Positions 8,703 to 17,396 are shown, counted from the first letter of the stretch. The stretch is DNA of 64,000 nt from Muribaculaceae bacterium (GCA_009775225.1 VSPE01000002.1:41372-105371); one strand, 5' to 3'. Program-made: numbers and translations. Notes: a model not told the origin generated them from the sequence alone.

Positions 8703-9355
8703 GTACCACAAAAAAATGGAGCGACGAGGCCTGGCAGGCCGCACTCCCCACATACAATGCCATACTTGAGCTGCCCTTCCTGAAGGAGCTTGCCGACGGC
8801 ACACTGCCAATGGAGAAGTTTATATTCTACCTCCGCCAGGACGCCATATACATAGAGAACTACTGCAAGGTGCTTGCCTCGATAGCGTCGCGCGTGGCCG
8901 ACAAGGCTCACACCGAGGCATTTCTACACTACGCCCTCGACGGTGTGTTTGTGGAAAAGACCATGCACGAGACCTATCTCGCACCCTACGGCCCTGCCGA
9001 TACAGAACCGTCGCCCACGTGCCTGCTGTACATGTCGATGCAGGGCGCACAGGCCACCGCGCCGGTAGAGGTGCAGGCAGCAGCCATTCTGCCTTGCTTC
9101 TGGGTGTACCTCATGGCGGGCAGGCACATTGCCGCCACAGCCACGGCCGACAACCCCTTCGCGGCATGGATAGCCACATACTCCGACCCGTCTTTCGATG
9201 TCTCCAACCAACAGTGCATCGACATCTGCGATGCCCTGGCAGAGAAGGCTTCGCCGGAAGTACGCCGACGCATGACCGAGGTTTTCGTGCTGGCCACAAA
9301 AATGGAATGGATGTTCTGGAACTCCGCATACAAACTCGAACAATGGGAAATATGA
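8699..9355 (+). CDS. tenA: Thiaminase II / aminopyrimidine aminohydrolase TenA
   Basis: 218-residue all-helical TenA protein. The family hydrolyses aminopyrimidine breakdown products of thiamin to HMP, a salvage step. Visible signatures: FYLRQDAIYIENY near residue 40, the catalytic Cys in AAILPCFWVY, and the C-terminal Glu in KMEWMFWNSAY. The true start is the ATG at 8699, which overlaps the thiF stop; longer upstream extension in this frame is only open by chance. With thiD behind it, it provides pyrimidine by recycling. Confidence 0.93.
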   Translation: MSTTKKWSDEAWQAALPTYNAILELPFLKELADGTLPMEKFIFYLRQDAIYIENYCKVLASIASRVADKAHTEAFLHYALDGVFVEKTMHETYLAPYGPADTEPSPTCLLYMSMQGAQATAPVEVQAAAILPCFWVYLMAGRHIAATATADNPFAAWIATYSDPSFDVSNQQCIDICDALAEKASPEVRRRMTEVFVLATKMEWMFWNSAYKLEQWEI

Positions 9356-10185
9356 GGACTTACCGCCGCGCCCTCACCATAGCGGGCAGCGACCCCAGCG
9401 GAGGCGCGGGTATACAGGCCGACCTCAAGACCTTTTCGGCCCTCGGCGTGTACGGCATGTCGGCAATAGTGGCCGTGGTAGACGAGAACACCGAGGGAGT
9501 GACGGGTGTGCACCCGGTGCCCGATGCCTTCGTGGCGGGGCAGATACGCTCATGCCTCGACGACATAGGCGCCGACGCCGTGAAGATTGGCATGCTGCAC
9601 TCCTCTGCGCTCATACGCACGGTGCGGCTCACCCTGGAGCCGTACGCACTCGAGAACATAGTATTCGACCCCGTAATGGTAGCGACCTCGGGCGACGCGC
9701 TTCTGGAGAGCGACGCCGTGGCCACGCTGCGCGACGAGCTGATACCCTCCGTAGGCGTCATTACGCCGAACGTACCCGAGGCCGAAATACTCCTGGGGCA
9801 TAGCATAGACAGTCAGGATATGCTTCCCGATGCCGCCCGCGAGCTATCGCAGGACAACCGCGTATCGGTGCTCCTAAAAGCGGGCCACCTCGGCGGCGAC
9901 AGCCTCACCGACATATTCTACAACGCACGCACTGGCCGCATGACGCCGCTCAGCGCACCGCGCACCGACACCGTGAACACCCACGGCACGGGCTGCACCC
10001 TCTCGTCGGCCTTCGCGTCCTTTCTGGCCCTTGGCGCCTCGCTCGACGAAGCCGCCGTACGCGCCAAGCGCTACATTGCCGAGGCCATAGCTGCCGGCGC
10101 ACGCTACCACATAGGCCACGGTCACGGCCCGGTGATGCACTTCTATAATTACTGGGAACAGGATAACGCTCCCACCTGCGAGTGA
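9352..10185 (+). CDS. thiD: Hydroxymethylpyrimidine (phosphate) kinase ThiD
   Basis: Ribokinase-family enzyme phosphorylating HMP and HMP-P, giving the pyrimidine partner for ThiE. It has 277 residues with AGSDPSGGAGIQADLKTF at the N-terminus and the anion-hole motif THGTGCTLSSA near residue 210. The start is the ATG at 9352, overlapping the tenA stop by ATGA. It is the last gene of the operon and converges on holA, 21 bases away. Confidence 0.95.
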   Translation: MRTYRRALTIAGSDPSGGAGIQADLKTFSALGVYGMSAIVAVVDENTEGVTGVHPVPDAFVAGQIRSCLDDIGADAVKIGMLHSSALIRTVRLTLEPYALENIVFDPVMVATSGDALLESDAVATLRDELIPSVGVITPNVPEAEILLGHSIDSQDMLPDAARELSQDNRVSVLLKAGHLGGDSLTDIFYNARTGRMTPLSAPRTDTVNTHGTGCTLSSAFASFLALGASLDEAAVRAKRYIAEAIAAGARYHIGHGHGPVMHFYNYWEQDNAPTCE

Positions 10186-10206
10186 GGTGCGATATACTAT
10201 GGCATA

Positions 10207-11238
10207 TCAGAGTTTGCCGGGAGCGGTGAGGATGCGGAAGGCAAGCTCGTGGAAGAGCTGGTGCTCGTTCTGGCGCGAGCCAATGCCCTTGCTCATGGCG
10301 TCGAAGCGGCGTATGGCCGATATTATTTCGACGACCTGCATGGCGTTATAGTTCGCCATGGCGCCACGTATGCGTTTGAGCTGAAAAGAGTTGCGGAGAT
10401 TGAGCGCTTCGGTGATAGCGGCGTCGGTGCGGCCCGGGGCGTAGTATGCCACCAGAAGGTCGGCGAATAGGCCGAACACCGACGATGCGGCGAGCACCAG
10501 CGGCACAGCCTTGGGGTTGCTTCTGAAATATGCGAGGCAGCGGAATACCTTGCGGGCGTCTTTAGCGGCGAAGGCGTCGACCAGCTCGAAGGTGTTGTAC
10601 TCGCGGCTCACTCCTATATTGCGCTCCACCACCTCGGGCGTCACGGTGGCATTTGGAGGCAACAAGGTTGCGAGCTTGTCGATTTCGTTATAGAGCTTGC
10701 TGAGGTCGGTGCCTATGAAGTCGCGGAGCATCTCCACGGCCTTGGCATCGGCATTGAGACCTTTGGCCGATATATATTTGGTAATATATACGGGAATGTT
10801 GTACTCCTGTATTTTCTTGGACTCGAACACCACTGCTCCGCCTTTACGGCAGGCAGCGAGCAGCTCCTTGCTCTTTGCTTTCTCTCCACGGCAGCAGATT
10901 ACGAGCACCGTTGTGCCTACGGGGTTCTCGACATAGGCTGCGAGGCGTGCGAGCCTGTCGGCGCGTATGGCCTGGACTTCCTTTAGTATCACCACCTGGC
11001 GGTCGCTCATCATGGGTACGCGGCGGCACACGTCGATGACCTGCGCCGGCTCCAGCTCGGGAGCATAGAGCACATACTGGTTGAAGTCTTTTTCGTGCTC
11101 GGGCAGTATGGCCTCGAAGTCTTTCAACAGGGCGTCGATAAAGTAACCCTCCTCACCGTGAAGAAGGTAGACGGGCGCATACTCGCCCGCGCGGAGCGAT
11201 TTTCGTATACCGTCGAATGTAGGTGCTTCTGCCGCCAT
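10207..11238 (-). CDS. holA: DNA polymerase III subunit delta
   Basis: Clamp-loader delta subunit (343 residues). The N-terminal part reads APVYLLHGEEGYFIDALL, typical of the HolA P-loop-like region, followed by family-like SDRQVVILKEVQ and GTTVLVICCRGEK. The frame is open upstream to 11382, but the ATG at 11238 gives the usual family start, and the extension is basic and unlike HolA. It is divergent from the HsdR-N-like gene at 11306, a pairing common in Bacteroidetes. Confidence 0.9.
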   Translation of the reverse strand: MAAEAPTFDGIRKSLRAGEYAPVYLLHGEEGYFIDALLKDFEAILPEHEKDFNQYVLYAPELEPAQVIDVCRRVPMMSDRQVVILKEVQAIRADRLARLAAYVENPVGTTVLVICCRGEKAKSKELLAACRKGGAVVFESKKIQEYNIPVYITKYISAKGLNADAKAVEMLRDFIGTDLSKLYNEIDKLATLLPPNATVTPEVVERNIGVSREYNTFELVDAFAAKDARKVFRCLAYFRSNPKAVPLVLAASSVFGLFADLLVAYYAPGRTDAAITEALNLRNSFQLKRIRGAMANYNAMQVVEIISAIRRFDAMSKGIGSRQNEHQLFHELAFRILTAPGKL

Positions 11239-11305
11239 AGTGCCGTTTGGAAAATTATGCGTAAATTTACACATTATTTCGCACCCGCCCAAAAAAAACA
11301 AACGC

Positions 11306-11773
11306 ATGGAACTTCCCCGCCTCAACCTTCCGCCTCTCGACGCATCTCTGCGCACCGGAGCCGCCTCGGCCCGCGACGGCATGGAGATTTACGACCCCCT
11401 TCGCAGACGGTGGGTGGCGCTTACTCCCGAGGAATGGGTGCGACAGCACTTCACGGCCTTTCTTGCCACCGAGCGCGGCTTTCCGGCGGCGCTGATGGCC
11501 AATGAGGTGGCTCTGCGGCTCAACGGCACGTCGCGGCGCTGCGACACGGTGGTATACGACCGCGCGCTGCGGCCTGTGTGCCTTGTGGAATACAAGGCTC
11601 CGTCGGTGCAGATTACACAGAAGGTGTTCGACCAGATTGCGCGCTACAACAGCGTGCTGCGCGCGGCCTACCTGATAGTGAGCAACGGTATGTGCCACTA
11701 CTGCTGCCGCTTCGAGGGCAACTCTTATTCCTTTCTGCCCGACATACCTGCGTACGGCGGCATGACGCTATAG
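11306..11773 (+). CDS. Stand-alone HsdR N-terminal-like (PD-(D/E)XK fold) protein
   Basis: 155-residue protein resembling only the nuclease-like N-terminal domain of type I restriction R subunits (HSDR_N_2). Visible features: RCDTVVYDRALRPVCLVEYKAP, which gives D...EYK, a probable PD-(D/E)XK core, then QITQKVFDQIARYNS. There is no helicase domain and no HsdM/HsdS nearby, so it is not a restriction system. The family is regularly beside holA in Bacteroidetes and its role is unknown. Start: ATG at 11306; an upstream in-frame ATG lies in the divergent promoter region. Confidence 0.82.
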   Translation: MELPRLNLPPLDASLRTGAASARDGMEIYDPLRRRWVALTPEEWVRQHFTAFLATERGFPAALMANEVALRLNGTSRRCDTVVYDRALRPVCLVEYKAPSVQITQKVFDQIARYNSVLRAAYLIVSNGMCHYCCRFEGNSYSFLPDIPAYGGMTL

Positions 11774-12244
11774 CTCCGGCACAACGAAGAGTGTGTCGAC
11801 CTTTATGCTTACGTCGTAGGGCGTGGCCTGCTCGGCCCGCTGCGAGGTAGTGGAGCGGCGGTAATAGAAATTAAACTGCTTATCCCACGAGGGTATGCTC
11901 ATCTGGCGAGTCTCGCCGGCGGGAATGTCGGCGCCCACATTGTGCGAAGCGCTGTGCAGCATGCGTCTTGCGGAGTCGTAGTATGTAATGGTGAAGGCAA
12001 GGCCCCTGAGGTCGCGGCGGCTGTTGTTGGTGACAAAGAAAGTTTCGCGGCGCGAGCGCAGCGGCTTGTCGTAGCCGTTCACGTCCACGATATGCGGCTC
12101 TGGCCGCGCTATAGTGTCGACGGCAGTGAGGGTAGCTGAGGCTGCGGCGGGCTGAGCTGTGCGCAGGCGCTGTCGTGTGGTTGTCTGTGCGGCGGCGGTA
12201 ATAGCTGTCGCCAGCACGATTGCTGAAAGAGAGATATATTTCAT
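11768..12244 (-). CDS. Secreted protein of unknown function
   Basis: 158 residues with a signal peptide (about 1-20, ending AAAQ). The mature part has a run of Thr/Ala/Gln, then a beta-rich segment (TFFVTNNSRRDLRGLAFTI is typical of FxLYD-like Ig folds, shown here as one 19-residue stretch). No catalytic motif is visible. It overlaps the upstream gene by ATGA and is last in the phoH-purC-ubiE operon. Its 3' end meets the HsdR-N-like gene with a 6-base convergent overlap. Confidence 0.7.
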   Translation of the reverse strand: MKYISLSAIVLATAITAAAQTTTRQRLRTAQPAAASATLTAVDTIARPEPHIVDVNGYDKPLRSRRETFFVTNNSRRDLRGLAFTITYYDSARRMLHSASHNVGADIPAGETRQMSIPSWDKQFNFYYRRSTTSQRAEQATPYDVSIKVDTLFVVPEL

Positions 12245-12774
12245 AGATACACGTAGTTTGGCGTAGCGCCGGCCGATATGCGGTGTGCGGCGTCGATGCC
12301 TTCGGGGCGCGCGTTTGTGCGGCTTACCGATATTCGGAAGAGATATGGCAGCATTCGCAGTGCGTTTATGCTGCGGTTGCGGTTATAGTGCCTGAACGTG
12401 AGAGTGGCACTTTGTGGCGAGTACTCGATTATGTAGTCGAGCCTGGTGGTTTTTCTGTACGAGCCTTCGGGAGTGACCATAAGGGAGGCGTCGAAGGTGT
12501 GAGGTGTGCCGGTATGCTTCATGGTGCCGAACACGGTGCCGGGGCGCATGGTGTAGTCGGGCGAGTCCACGACAGTGAGGTCGAAGCACCCCGGAGTAGC
12601 GCTCTCCTCTACCCTGAACAGGGCGCCGGCGGCGCCGGCCTGCCATAGCCCGCACACGGCATGCGCCGCTTCGGCGGGAGTGGCAGCCTCGCACAGACGA
12701 GGCTCGGAGGCAGCGCAGCAGAGCGCCACAGCCGCCAGCGCAAAGGCCGTGAGGATGTGGCGCGCACGTATCAT
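12241..12774 (-). CDS. Secreted protein of unknown function
   Basis: 177 residues with an N-terminal hydrophobic segment ending in CCAASEP. The Cys could be a lipobox cysteine, but the match is weak. The rest is a beta-rich domain with FDLTVVDSPDYTMRPGTVFG and DYIIEYSPQSATLTFRHY, suggestive of a lipocalin-like or DUF4488-like fold, which I cannot confirm. It overlaps both neighbours by ATGA, so it is co-translated with the outer-membrane DUF3078 protein. Confidence 0.68.
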   Translation of the reverse strand: MIRARHILTAFALAAVALCCAASEPRLCEAATPAEAAHAVCGLWQAGAAGALFRVEESATPGCFDLTVVDSPDYTMRPGTVFGTMKHTGTPHTFDASLMVTPEGSYRKTTRLDYIIEYSPQSATLTFRHYNRNRSINALRMLPYLFRISVSRTNARPEGIDAAHRISAGATPNYVYL

Positions 12775-14156
12775 ATACTGCTGAACTTATAGGCGAAGCC
12801 TATCGAGAGTATTTCTTTCACCTGAAGCTTCTTCCACTTCTCGCTGTCGCAAGGGGGGGTGCTTGAGTCGTAGCGGACGTGCGCGTAAATCTGAGTGGTG
12901 AGGAAGCGGTTTATTTCGAAGGCGAGCTTGTTCTCCCAGTCGGCCTGGGCGCTGTCGTAGTCGGTGAAAGCGAACAGGCGCGAGGTGTAGCTTATGTTGT
13001 AGGTAAGCTTCCAGAAGAATTTCAGCTCGGCCGAGCTACCGAAGTTGTTCTGCACGCGACGGCCATTGTCGATATTGTAAATCGCGGGGTCGATGCGGCG
13101 GTCGCGGCATATACGCATGTTGTACGAGAGGGGAGCTATCGAGGCATCGAAAGTCACGGTCTTTTTGGTATTGGCATAGTTGTAAGTCATACCGAGACCG
13201 ACGGTAAGTTCCGCGGGCGACAGGAACGAAGCCCTCACCTCGCGCGAATTGCTGGGGTAGGAGTTCAGGAGCTGGGTCTTGAACTGGCATGTGAGCGAGT
13301 AGTACCAGCGCTTGGCAGCTTTGAGACCGAAGGTGGAGTTGACCTGGAAGAGGTCTTCGGAGATGCTGTAGTTGTGTATGGAGTCATCGGGGGCGCTGTT
13401 CATGCCGAGCTTATACTGCGCGGTGGTCTCGAAGAGTAGCTTGGGGTGATACTCGGGATTGAGCTTCACGTTATAGTATATGTTGGCGAGCATGTTGAGG
13501 TTGTTGTTGCCGCCTTGGTACCAGTTGGGCGACACGTAGGCCTGCGAGAACTGGAGCGAAGCGTTGAAGGTTCGTATCCAGTGGCGTTTCTTCACCTCTG
13601 CGGCTGCGATAGTAGGCGCCATGGGAGCGTCTTTTATCACCTCCTTGATTTCTATAGTGTGGTCTTCGGGGTTGAGCACGGCATGGTACTCCTTGGGAGC
13701 CTCGGGCAAGAGCGCAATGTTGTAGCGCACCTTGTCGGGGTGGTTGTTGAAGAAGTAGCGCTGCGCGTTGCGCATGGTTCGTTCCTGGGCGTTGAACTCC
13801 TCGAGCCAGCGCAATTCGGGGCGGCCCGAGTAGTCGGGAGTGAAGGGCGCCACGGTGTCGGCGTAGATATATTCACAGAACACCGCAGGGCTGAAGAAGA
13901 AATCGGGGAGCGGTTTCATCACCATAACGGTATCGCGGGGAATGGAGTCGTTCGCGAGCCACGCGTCTATCTCCTCGATAGAGCGTATGGTGTCGGGACG
14001 GCCTTCGGGTACCGTGGTTGAAATCTCACTTACTCTTGAGTCGGCTTTGCGGGCCTTGTCGGAGCCCATACGGGCGCTGTCGAAGTACATGGCCTGTCCG
14101 GCCACGCCAAAAGTCGCTGCAGCGAGCGAAAGTACGGTGATGAACAATCGTGTCAT
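12771..14156 (-). CDS. DUF3078-type outer-membrane protein
   Basis: 461 residues, signal peptide at 1-20. The C-terminal 250 residues alternate in beta-barrel style (VSPNWYQGGNNNLNML, AQYKLGMNSAPDD, RWYYSLTCQFKTQLLN) and end in an aromatic-rich strand before the C-terminus, as in outer-membrane barrels. WYQGG-N is a hallmark of DUF3078 proteins. The function of the family is unknown. It overlaps ubiE (ATGA) and the next secreted gene (ATGA). Confidence 0.8.
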   Translation of the reverse strand: MTRLFITVLSLAAATFGVAGQAMYFDSARMGSDKARKADSRVSEISTTVPEGRPDTIRSIEEIDAWLANDSIPRDTVMVMKPLPDFFFSPAVFCEYIYADTVAPFTPDYSGRPELRWLEEFNAQERTMRNAQRYFFNNHPDKVRYNIALLPEAPKEYHAVLNPEDHTIEIKEVIKDAPMAPTIAAAEVKKRHWIRTFNASLQFSQAYVSPNWYQGGNNNLNMLANIYYNVKLNPEYHPKLLFETTAQYKLGMNSAPDDSIHNYSISEDLFQVNSTFGLKAAKRWYYSLTCQFKTQLLNSYPSNSREVRASFLSPAELTVGLGMTYNYANTKKTVTFDASIAPLSYNMRICRDRRIDPAIYNIDNGRRVQNNFGSSAELKFFWKLTYNISYTSRLFAFTDYDSAQADWENKLAFEINRFLTTQIYAHVRYDSSTPPCDSEKWKKLQVKEILSIGFAYKFSSI

Positions 14157-14893
14157 AGCTTATATGCGGTGTAAAGAGTGCATGCGCCGAAAGTGAGAGA
14201 GCGGAAGGCGGCACGGTCGAAGCCGGCCTTGTTTATAAGCTCGGTCATGGCGAAGCGCTGTGGCGCTGCGGCAATACTTTCGGGCAGATAGGAATATGCA
14301 CGGCGGTCATGCGAGAGTATGCGGCCGGCTAGAGGTATGAGAGTTGCTGTGTACAGCTTGTAGAGGGCCTTGGGCACAGCGGCGGCGGGGCTCGACAGTT
14401 CGAGCACACAGAGCATGCCTCCCGGGCGTAGTATGCGGTGCATCTCGCGATAGCCGGCCTCAATGTCGGCGAAGTTGCGCACGCCGTAAGCCACGGTGAC
14501 GAGGTCGACGGAGCCATCGGGCAGGCCGGTGGCGAGGCAGTCGCCCTGCCTGAAGGCTATGCGTGCGGCATAGTCGAGTCCGGCTGCTTTGGCGCGCGCC
14601 TTGTCGAGCATTCCTTCGGAGAGGTCTATGCCTGTGATACGTGCACCGGGGATGTTGCGCGCCAGCGCCAGCGCCACATCGCCCGTGCCTGTGGCCAGGT
14701 CGGCCACTTCGGCAGGATGTGAGCTTGCGGCGGCTCTGACGAGTGCCCGGAGCCACAGCCGGTCGAGTCCGGCCGTCATGGCCCGGTTCATGAAGTCGTA
14801 GGCCGGCGCGATAGCGTCGAACATAGACTGCACCTGCTGCTCCTTGGCGCGGCCGTCGTCGCCGTAGGGGTTTATGTGCTCTACCTGGGGCAT
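14153..14893 (-). CDS. ubiE: Demethylmenaquinone methyltransferase
   Basis: SAM-dependent methyltransferase for the last step of menaquinone synthesis, also named MenG. It has 246 residues with VQSMFDAIAPAYDFMN near the N-terminus, the SAM glycine motif DLATGTGDVAL, and VAYGVRNFAD and LRPGGMLCVLE further on, all typical of UbiE/MenG. It follows purC by eight bases and overlaps the DUF3078 gene, in an operon layout common to Bacteroidales (phoH-purC-ubiE). Confidence 0.95.
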   Translation of the reverse strand: MPQVEHINPYGDDGRAKEQQVQSMFDAIAPAYDFMNRAMTAGLDRLWLRALVRAAASSHPAEVADLATGTGDVALALARNIPGARITGIDLSEGMLDKARAKAAGLDYAARIAFRQGDCLATGLPDGSVDLVTVAYGVRNFADIEAGYREMHRILRPGGMLCVLELSSPAAAVPKALYKLYTATLIPLAGRILSHDRRAYSYLPESIAAAPQRFAMTELINKAGFDRAAFRSLTFGACTLYTAYKL

Positions 14894-14901
14894 GCCCTGG
14901 C

Positions 14902-15852
14902 TTATGCGTTCAGGTTTGCAAGAAAATCGAGCACGCCGGTCTCGATGCGTGCGGCCGCATCGGTCTCAGCGGCAGGGACGAACTTGCGTCCTGTCACGTG
15001 CTCGTACAGCTCGATATAGCGGTCGGAAATGGCCTTGCACACCTCGGGAGTCATTTCGGGTACGGTTTCGCCGGGGCGGCCCATAAATCCGTTTTCCATG
15101 AGCCACTGGCGCACAAATTCCTTAGAGAGCTGGCGCTGGGGCTTGCCTGCGCGGAGAAGCTCTTCGTAGGTGTCGGCGTAGAAGTAGCGCGACGAGTCGG
15201 GAGTGTGTACTTCGTCGATGAGCATAACCTTACCGTCGTGCTTGCCGAACTCATATTTGGTGTCGACGAGAATGAGGCCCTTCTCGGCAGCCATGCGAGT
15301 GCCGATTTCAAAGAGGCGACGGGTGTAGCGCTCCATGATTTCGTAGTCGGCGGCGTCGACGAGGCCCTGCGCTATGATTTCTTCACGCGAGATGTTCTGG
15401 TCGTGACCGGCGTCAGCCTTTGTGGTGGGAGTGATGATAGGCTCGGGGAGGCGCTCGTTCTCATGCAGACCTTCGGGGAGCTTCACGCCGCAGATTTCGC
15501 GTACGCCTGCGGCATAGTCGCGCCAGGCGCTGCCTGCGAGGTAGCCTCGGATAATCATTTCGACACGGAAGCCTTCGCAGCGAACTCCGGCGGTGGCCAT
15601 GGGGTCTACTTCGGCGAGCTTCCAGTTGGGGACTTCCGCGGAAGTTGCGTCGAGGAAGTAGTTTGCAATCTGGTTCAGCACCTGTCCCTTGTAAGGAATA
15701 CCCTCGGGAAGAACAACGTCGAAGGCCGAAATGCGGTCGGTAGCGACCATGACGAGGATGTCGCCTTCGATAGAGTAAACGTCGCGCACTTTGCCGTGAT
15801 ATACGGGTGCATCCTGACGGGGAAAGTTGAAGTCGGTGTTTGTGAGAGTCAT
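14902..15852 (-). CDS. purC: SAICAR synthetase
   Basis: Phosphoribosylaminoimidazole-succinocarboxamide synthase of purine synthesis. It has 316 residues, the longer bacterial and yeast-like form. Motifs: GKVRDVYSIEGDILVMVATDR, cut here to the GKVRDVY start, then SAFDVVLPEGIPYKG and FRVEMIIRGYLAGSAW, and LILVDTKYEFG. It lies between phoH and ubiE. Confidence 0.97.
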   Translation of the reverse strand: MTLTNTDFNFPRQDAPVYHGKVRDVYSIEGDILVMVATDRISAFDVVLPEGIPYKGQVLNQIANYFLDATSAEVPNWKLAEVDPMATAGVRCEGFRVEMIIRGYLAGSAWRDYAAGVREICGVKLPEGLHENERLPEPIITPTTKADAGHDQNISREEIIAQGLVDAADYEIMERYTRRLFEIGTRMAAEKGLILVDTKYEFGKHDGKVMLIDEVHTPDSSRYFYADTYEELLRAGKPQRQLSKEFVRQWLMENGFMGRPGETVPEMTPEVCKAISDRYIELYEHVTGRKFVPAAETDAAARIETGVLDFLANLNA

Positions 15853-15889
15853 TGCTGCGATATGATTGGGGGTTTGGAATTTGTACGTT

Positions 15890-16870
15890 CTATATTTCGG
15901 AGTCAGGCGTGTCGGCGTCGCGGGTGGCCTTTACTTCGGCGTCATGGCGCTCGTAAGCCTCCACGATGCGCTGCACCAGGTGGTGGCGCACTATGTCTTT
16001 CTTGCCGAACTCCACCCGGCCCACGCCTTCCACGTCCTTGAGTATGCGCAGCGCCTGTACGAGTCCCGACTGCGTGGAGCGGGGCAGGTCTATCTGCGTC
16101 ACGTCGCCGGTCACTATCATCTTGGCGTTCATGCCCAGACGTGTGAGGAACATCTTTATCTGATGTGTTGTGGTGTTCTGAGCCTCGTCGAGCACTATCA
16201 CGGCGTCGTTGAGAGTACGGCCGCGCATGAAGGCAAGGGGAGCAATCTGTATTACTTTGGTCTCCATATATTCCTTGAGCTTCACGGCGGGAATCATATC
16301 CTCGAGGGCGTCGTAGAGAGGCTGGAGGTAGGGGTCGATTTTATCTTTCATGTCGCCGGGAAGGAAGCCGAGCTTCTCACCGGCCTCGACGGCCGGACGC
16401 GACAATATTATCTTGCGTATTTCGCGGTTTTTGAGCGCACGGACAGCAAGAGCTATGGCAATATAAGTCTTGCCGGTGCCTGCGGGGCCGAGGGCGAAGG
16501 TGAGGTCGTTGGCCGAGAATGTCTCCACGAGGCGTGCCTGATTGGGAGTTCGCGCACTGATAGGCTTGCCATTGATGCCGTAGATAATCACGCCGTCGGC
16601 CTTACGCTCCTTTGGGGCGTCGCCTTTCACAATGTCGAGAATAACTTCCTCGCCGAGGGTATTGTAGCGCTCGGCGTATGCCGACAGCTCCTTTATCTTA
16701 GTCTCGAACTCGGCGGTCTCGCGGTCTTCGCCGATGACACGTATTACCGACCCACGTGCCGATATGCGAAGCTTGGGAAACAAGTTCTTGATTAACTGCA
16801 TATTGGCGTTGTTCACGCCGTAGAAGCAGAGAGGGTCGACAGAGTCGATGATGACGATGCGTTCTATCAT
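15890..16870 (-). CDS. phoH: PhoH-family ATPase
   Basis: Cytoplasmic PhoH/YbeZ-type P-loop protein, 326 residues. An N-terminal KH-like region (about 20-100) precedes the ATPase with Walker A ALGPAGTGKTYIA (about 135) and Walker B DAVIVLDEAQNTT (about 225). The family is tied to RNA and ribosome metabolism. It is the first gene of the phoH-purC-ubiE operon, 37 bases upstream of purC. A -7 box lies at 16908-16915. Confidence 0.94.
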   Translation of the reverse strand: MIERIVIIDSVDPLCFYGVNNANMQLIKNLFPKLRISARGSVIRVIGEDRETAEFETKIKELSAYAERYNTLGEEVILDIVKGDAPKERKADGVIIYGINGKPISARTPNQARLVETFSANDLTFALGPAGTGKTYIAIALAVRALKNREIRKIILSRPAVEAGEKLGFLPGDMKDKIDPYLQPLYDALEDMIPAVKLKEYMETKVIQIAPLAFMRGRTLNDAVIVLDEAQNTTTHQIKMFLTRLGMNAKMIVTGDVTQIDLPRSTQSGLVQALRILKDVEGVGRVEFGKKDIVRHHLVQRIVEAYERHDAEVKATRDADTPDSEI

Positions 16871-16907
16871 GTACTTTAAGACGAAACGTGGTATCGGAAT
16901 ACGCGTG

Positions 16908-16915
16908 CAAAATTA
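16908..16915 (-). promoter_or_regulatory. -7 box (TAATTTTG) of phoH
   Basis: Minus-strand match to TAnnTTTG, 38 bases upstream of the phoH ATG. It would drive the whole phoH-purC-ubiE operon. Confidence 0.65.
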
Positions 16916-16957
16916 CGAAAAATATCGCACTTATGCCCGATAGTGTATAACTATTTT

Positions 16958-16995
16958 TAGAGGTTGTCTAACAAGCATTGTTAAACGACCTCTTA
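16958..16995. repeat. Palindrome made of MITE-type terminal repeats
   Basis: AGAGGTTGTCTAACAA followed by GCA and then the near-complement ending in GACCTCT; 14 of 16 arm bases pair. The arms resemble the termini of the element at 38345-38664 (AAGAGGTTGTTTAA...), as if both ends had been joined without an interior. Confidence 0.6.
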
Positions 16996-17007
16996 TTTGA
17001 AACAATC

Positions 17008-17312
17008 GGGTCAAGCCGTAATCACGGTGCACGTATTTAGTAATTCGGAGTCGGAGACTCCGGCGATAGGCTAACCCCAGGTTTTTAACCTGGGGTACAG
17101 ATATATAGCACCTGAAATGGAGTATCGGAGATACGACCGATAGCCGTAGCCTCAACGTACTATCGCGCAGGCCTCCGACCTGCTTTTTGCTATGTATTTG
17201 TCTGTGCCTCAGGTTGAAACCTGAGGTTGGCCTATCGCAGTGGTCTCCGACCACTGTTTTGCCATTTATCAGAGCGCAATTAAACAAATGCACCAGAATT
17301 TCGGCTTGACCC
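17008..17312. repeat. REP-like array of hairpins with conserved loops and variable arms
   Basis: Non-coding block bounded by an 11-bp inverted repeat (GGGTCAAGCCG 17008-17018; complement 17302-17312). Four hairpins share the loop TCGGAGA (or TCGGAGG) and an adjoining CGATAG: 17046-17062, 17122-17134, and, inverted, 17067-17183 region copy at 17167-17183 and 17238-17256. Arms differ (CGGAG, GTA, GCAGG, CAGTGG) yet stay self-complementary. Two CAGGTT..AACCTG hairpins (17074-17096 and 17207-17226) alternate with them. The left and right units are inverted copies of about 55 bases. This resembles REP/BIME elements of RAYT transposases (inference). Confidence 0.75.
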
Positions 17313-17360
17313 AAACAATCGGCCACGCGGATGTGTTTGCTCGTCGGCCCGACGCACAGC

Positions 17361-17396
17361 GGCAAAAAAAGCAGCGCCCTCTCGCGAGGGCGCTGC
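17361..17396 (-). terminator. Rho-independent terminator
   Basis: Perfect 11-bp stem (17371-17381 with 17386-17396). On the minus strand it is followed by a run of seven T, 3' of the SusE/F-like gene. Confidence 0.9.

Noticed and set aside
11306..11773. A restriction system at 11.3 kb
   Set aside because: Only the HsdR N-terminal part exists, with no HsdM or HsdS nearby.
14998..16041. Plus-strand frame (347 aa) opposite purC
   Set aside because: Antisense shadow; purC is unmistakable.
17008..17312. CRISPR-like repeats in the palindromic array
   Set aside because: Hairpin units alternate in orientation and there are no equal spacers or cas genes.
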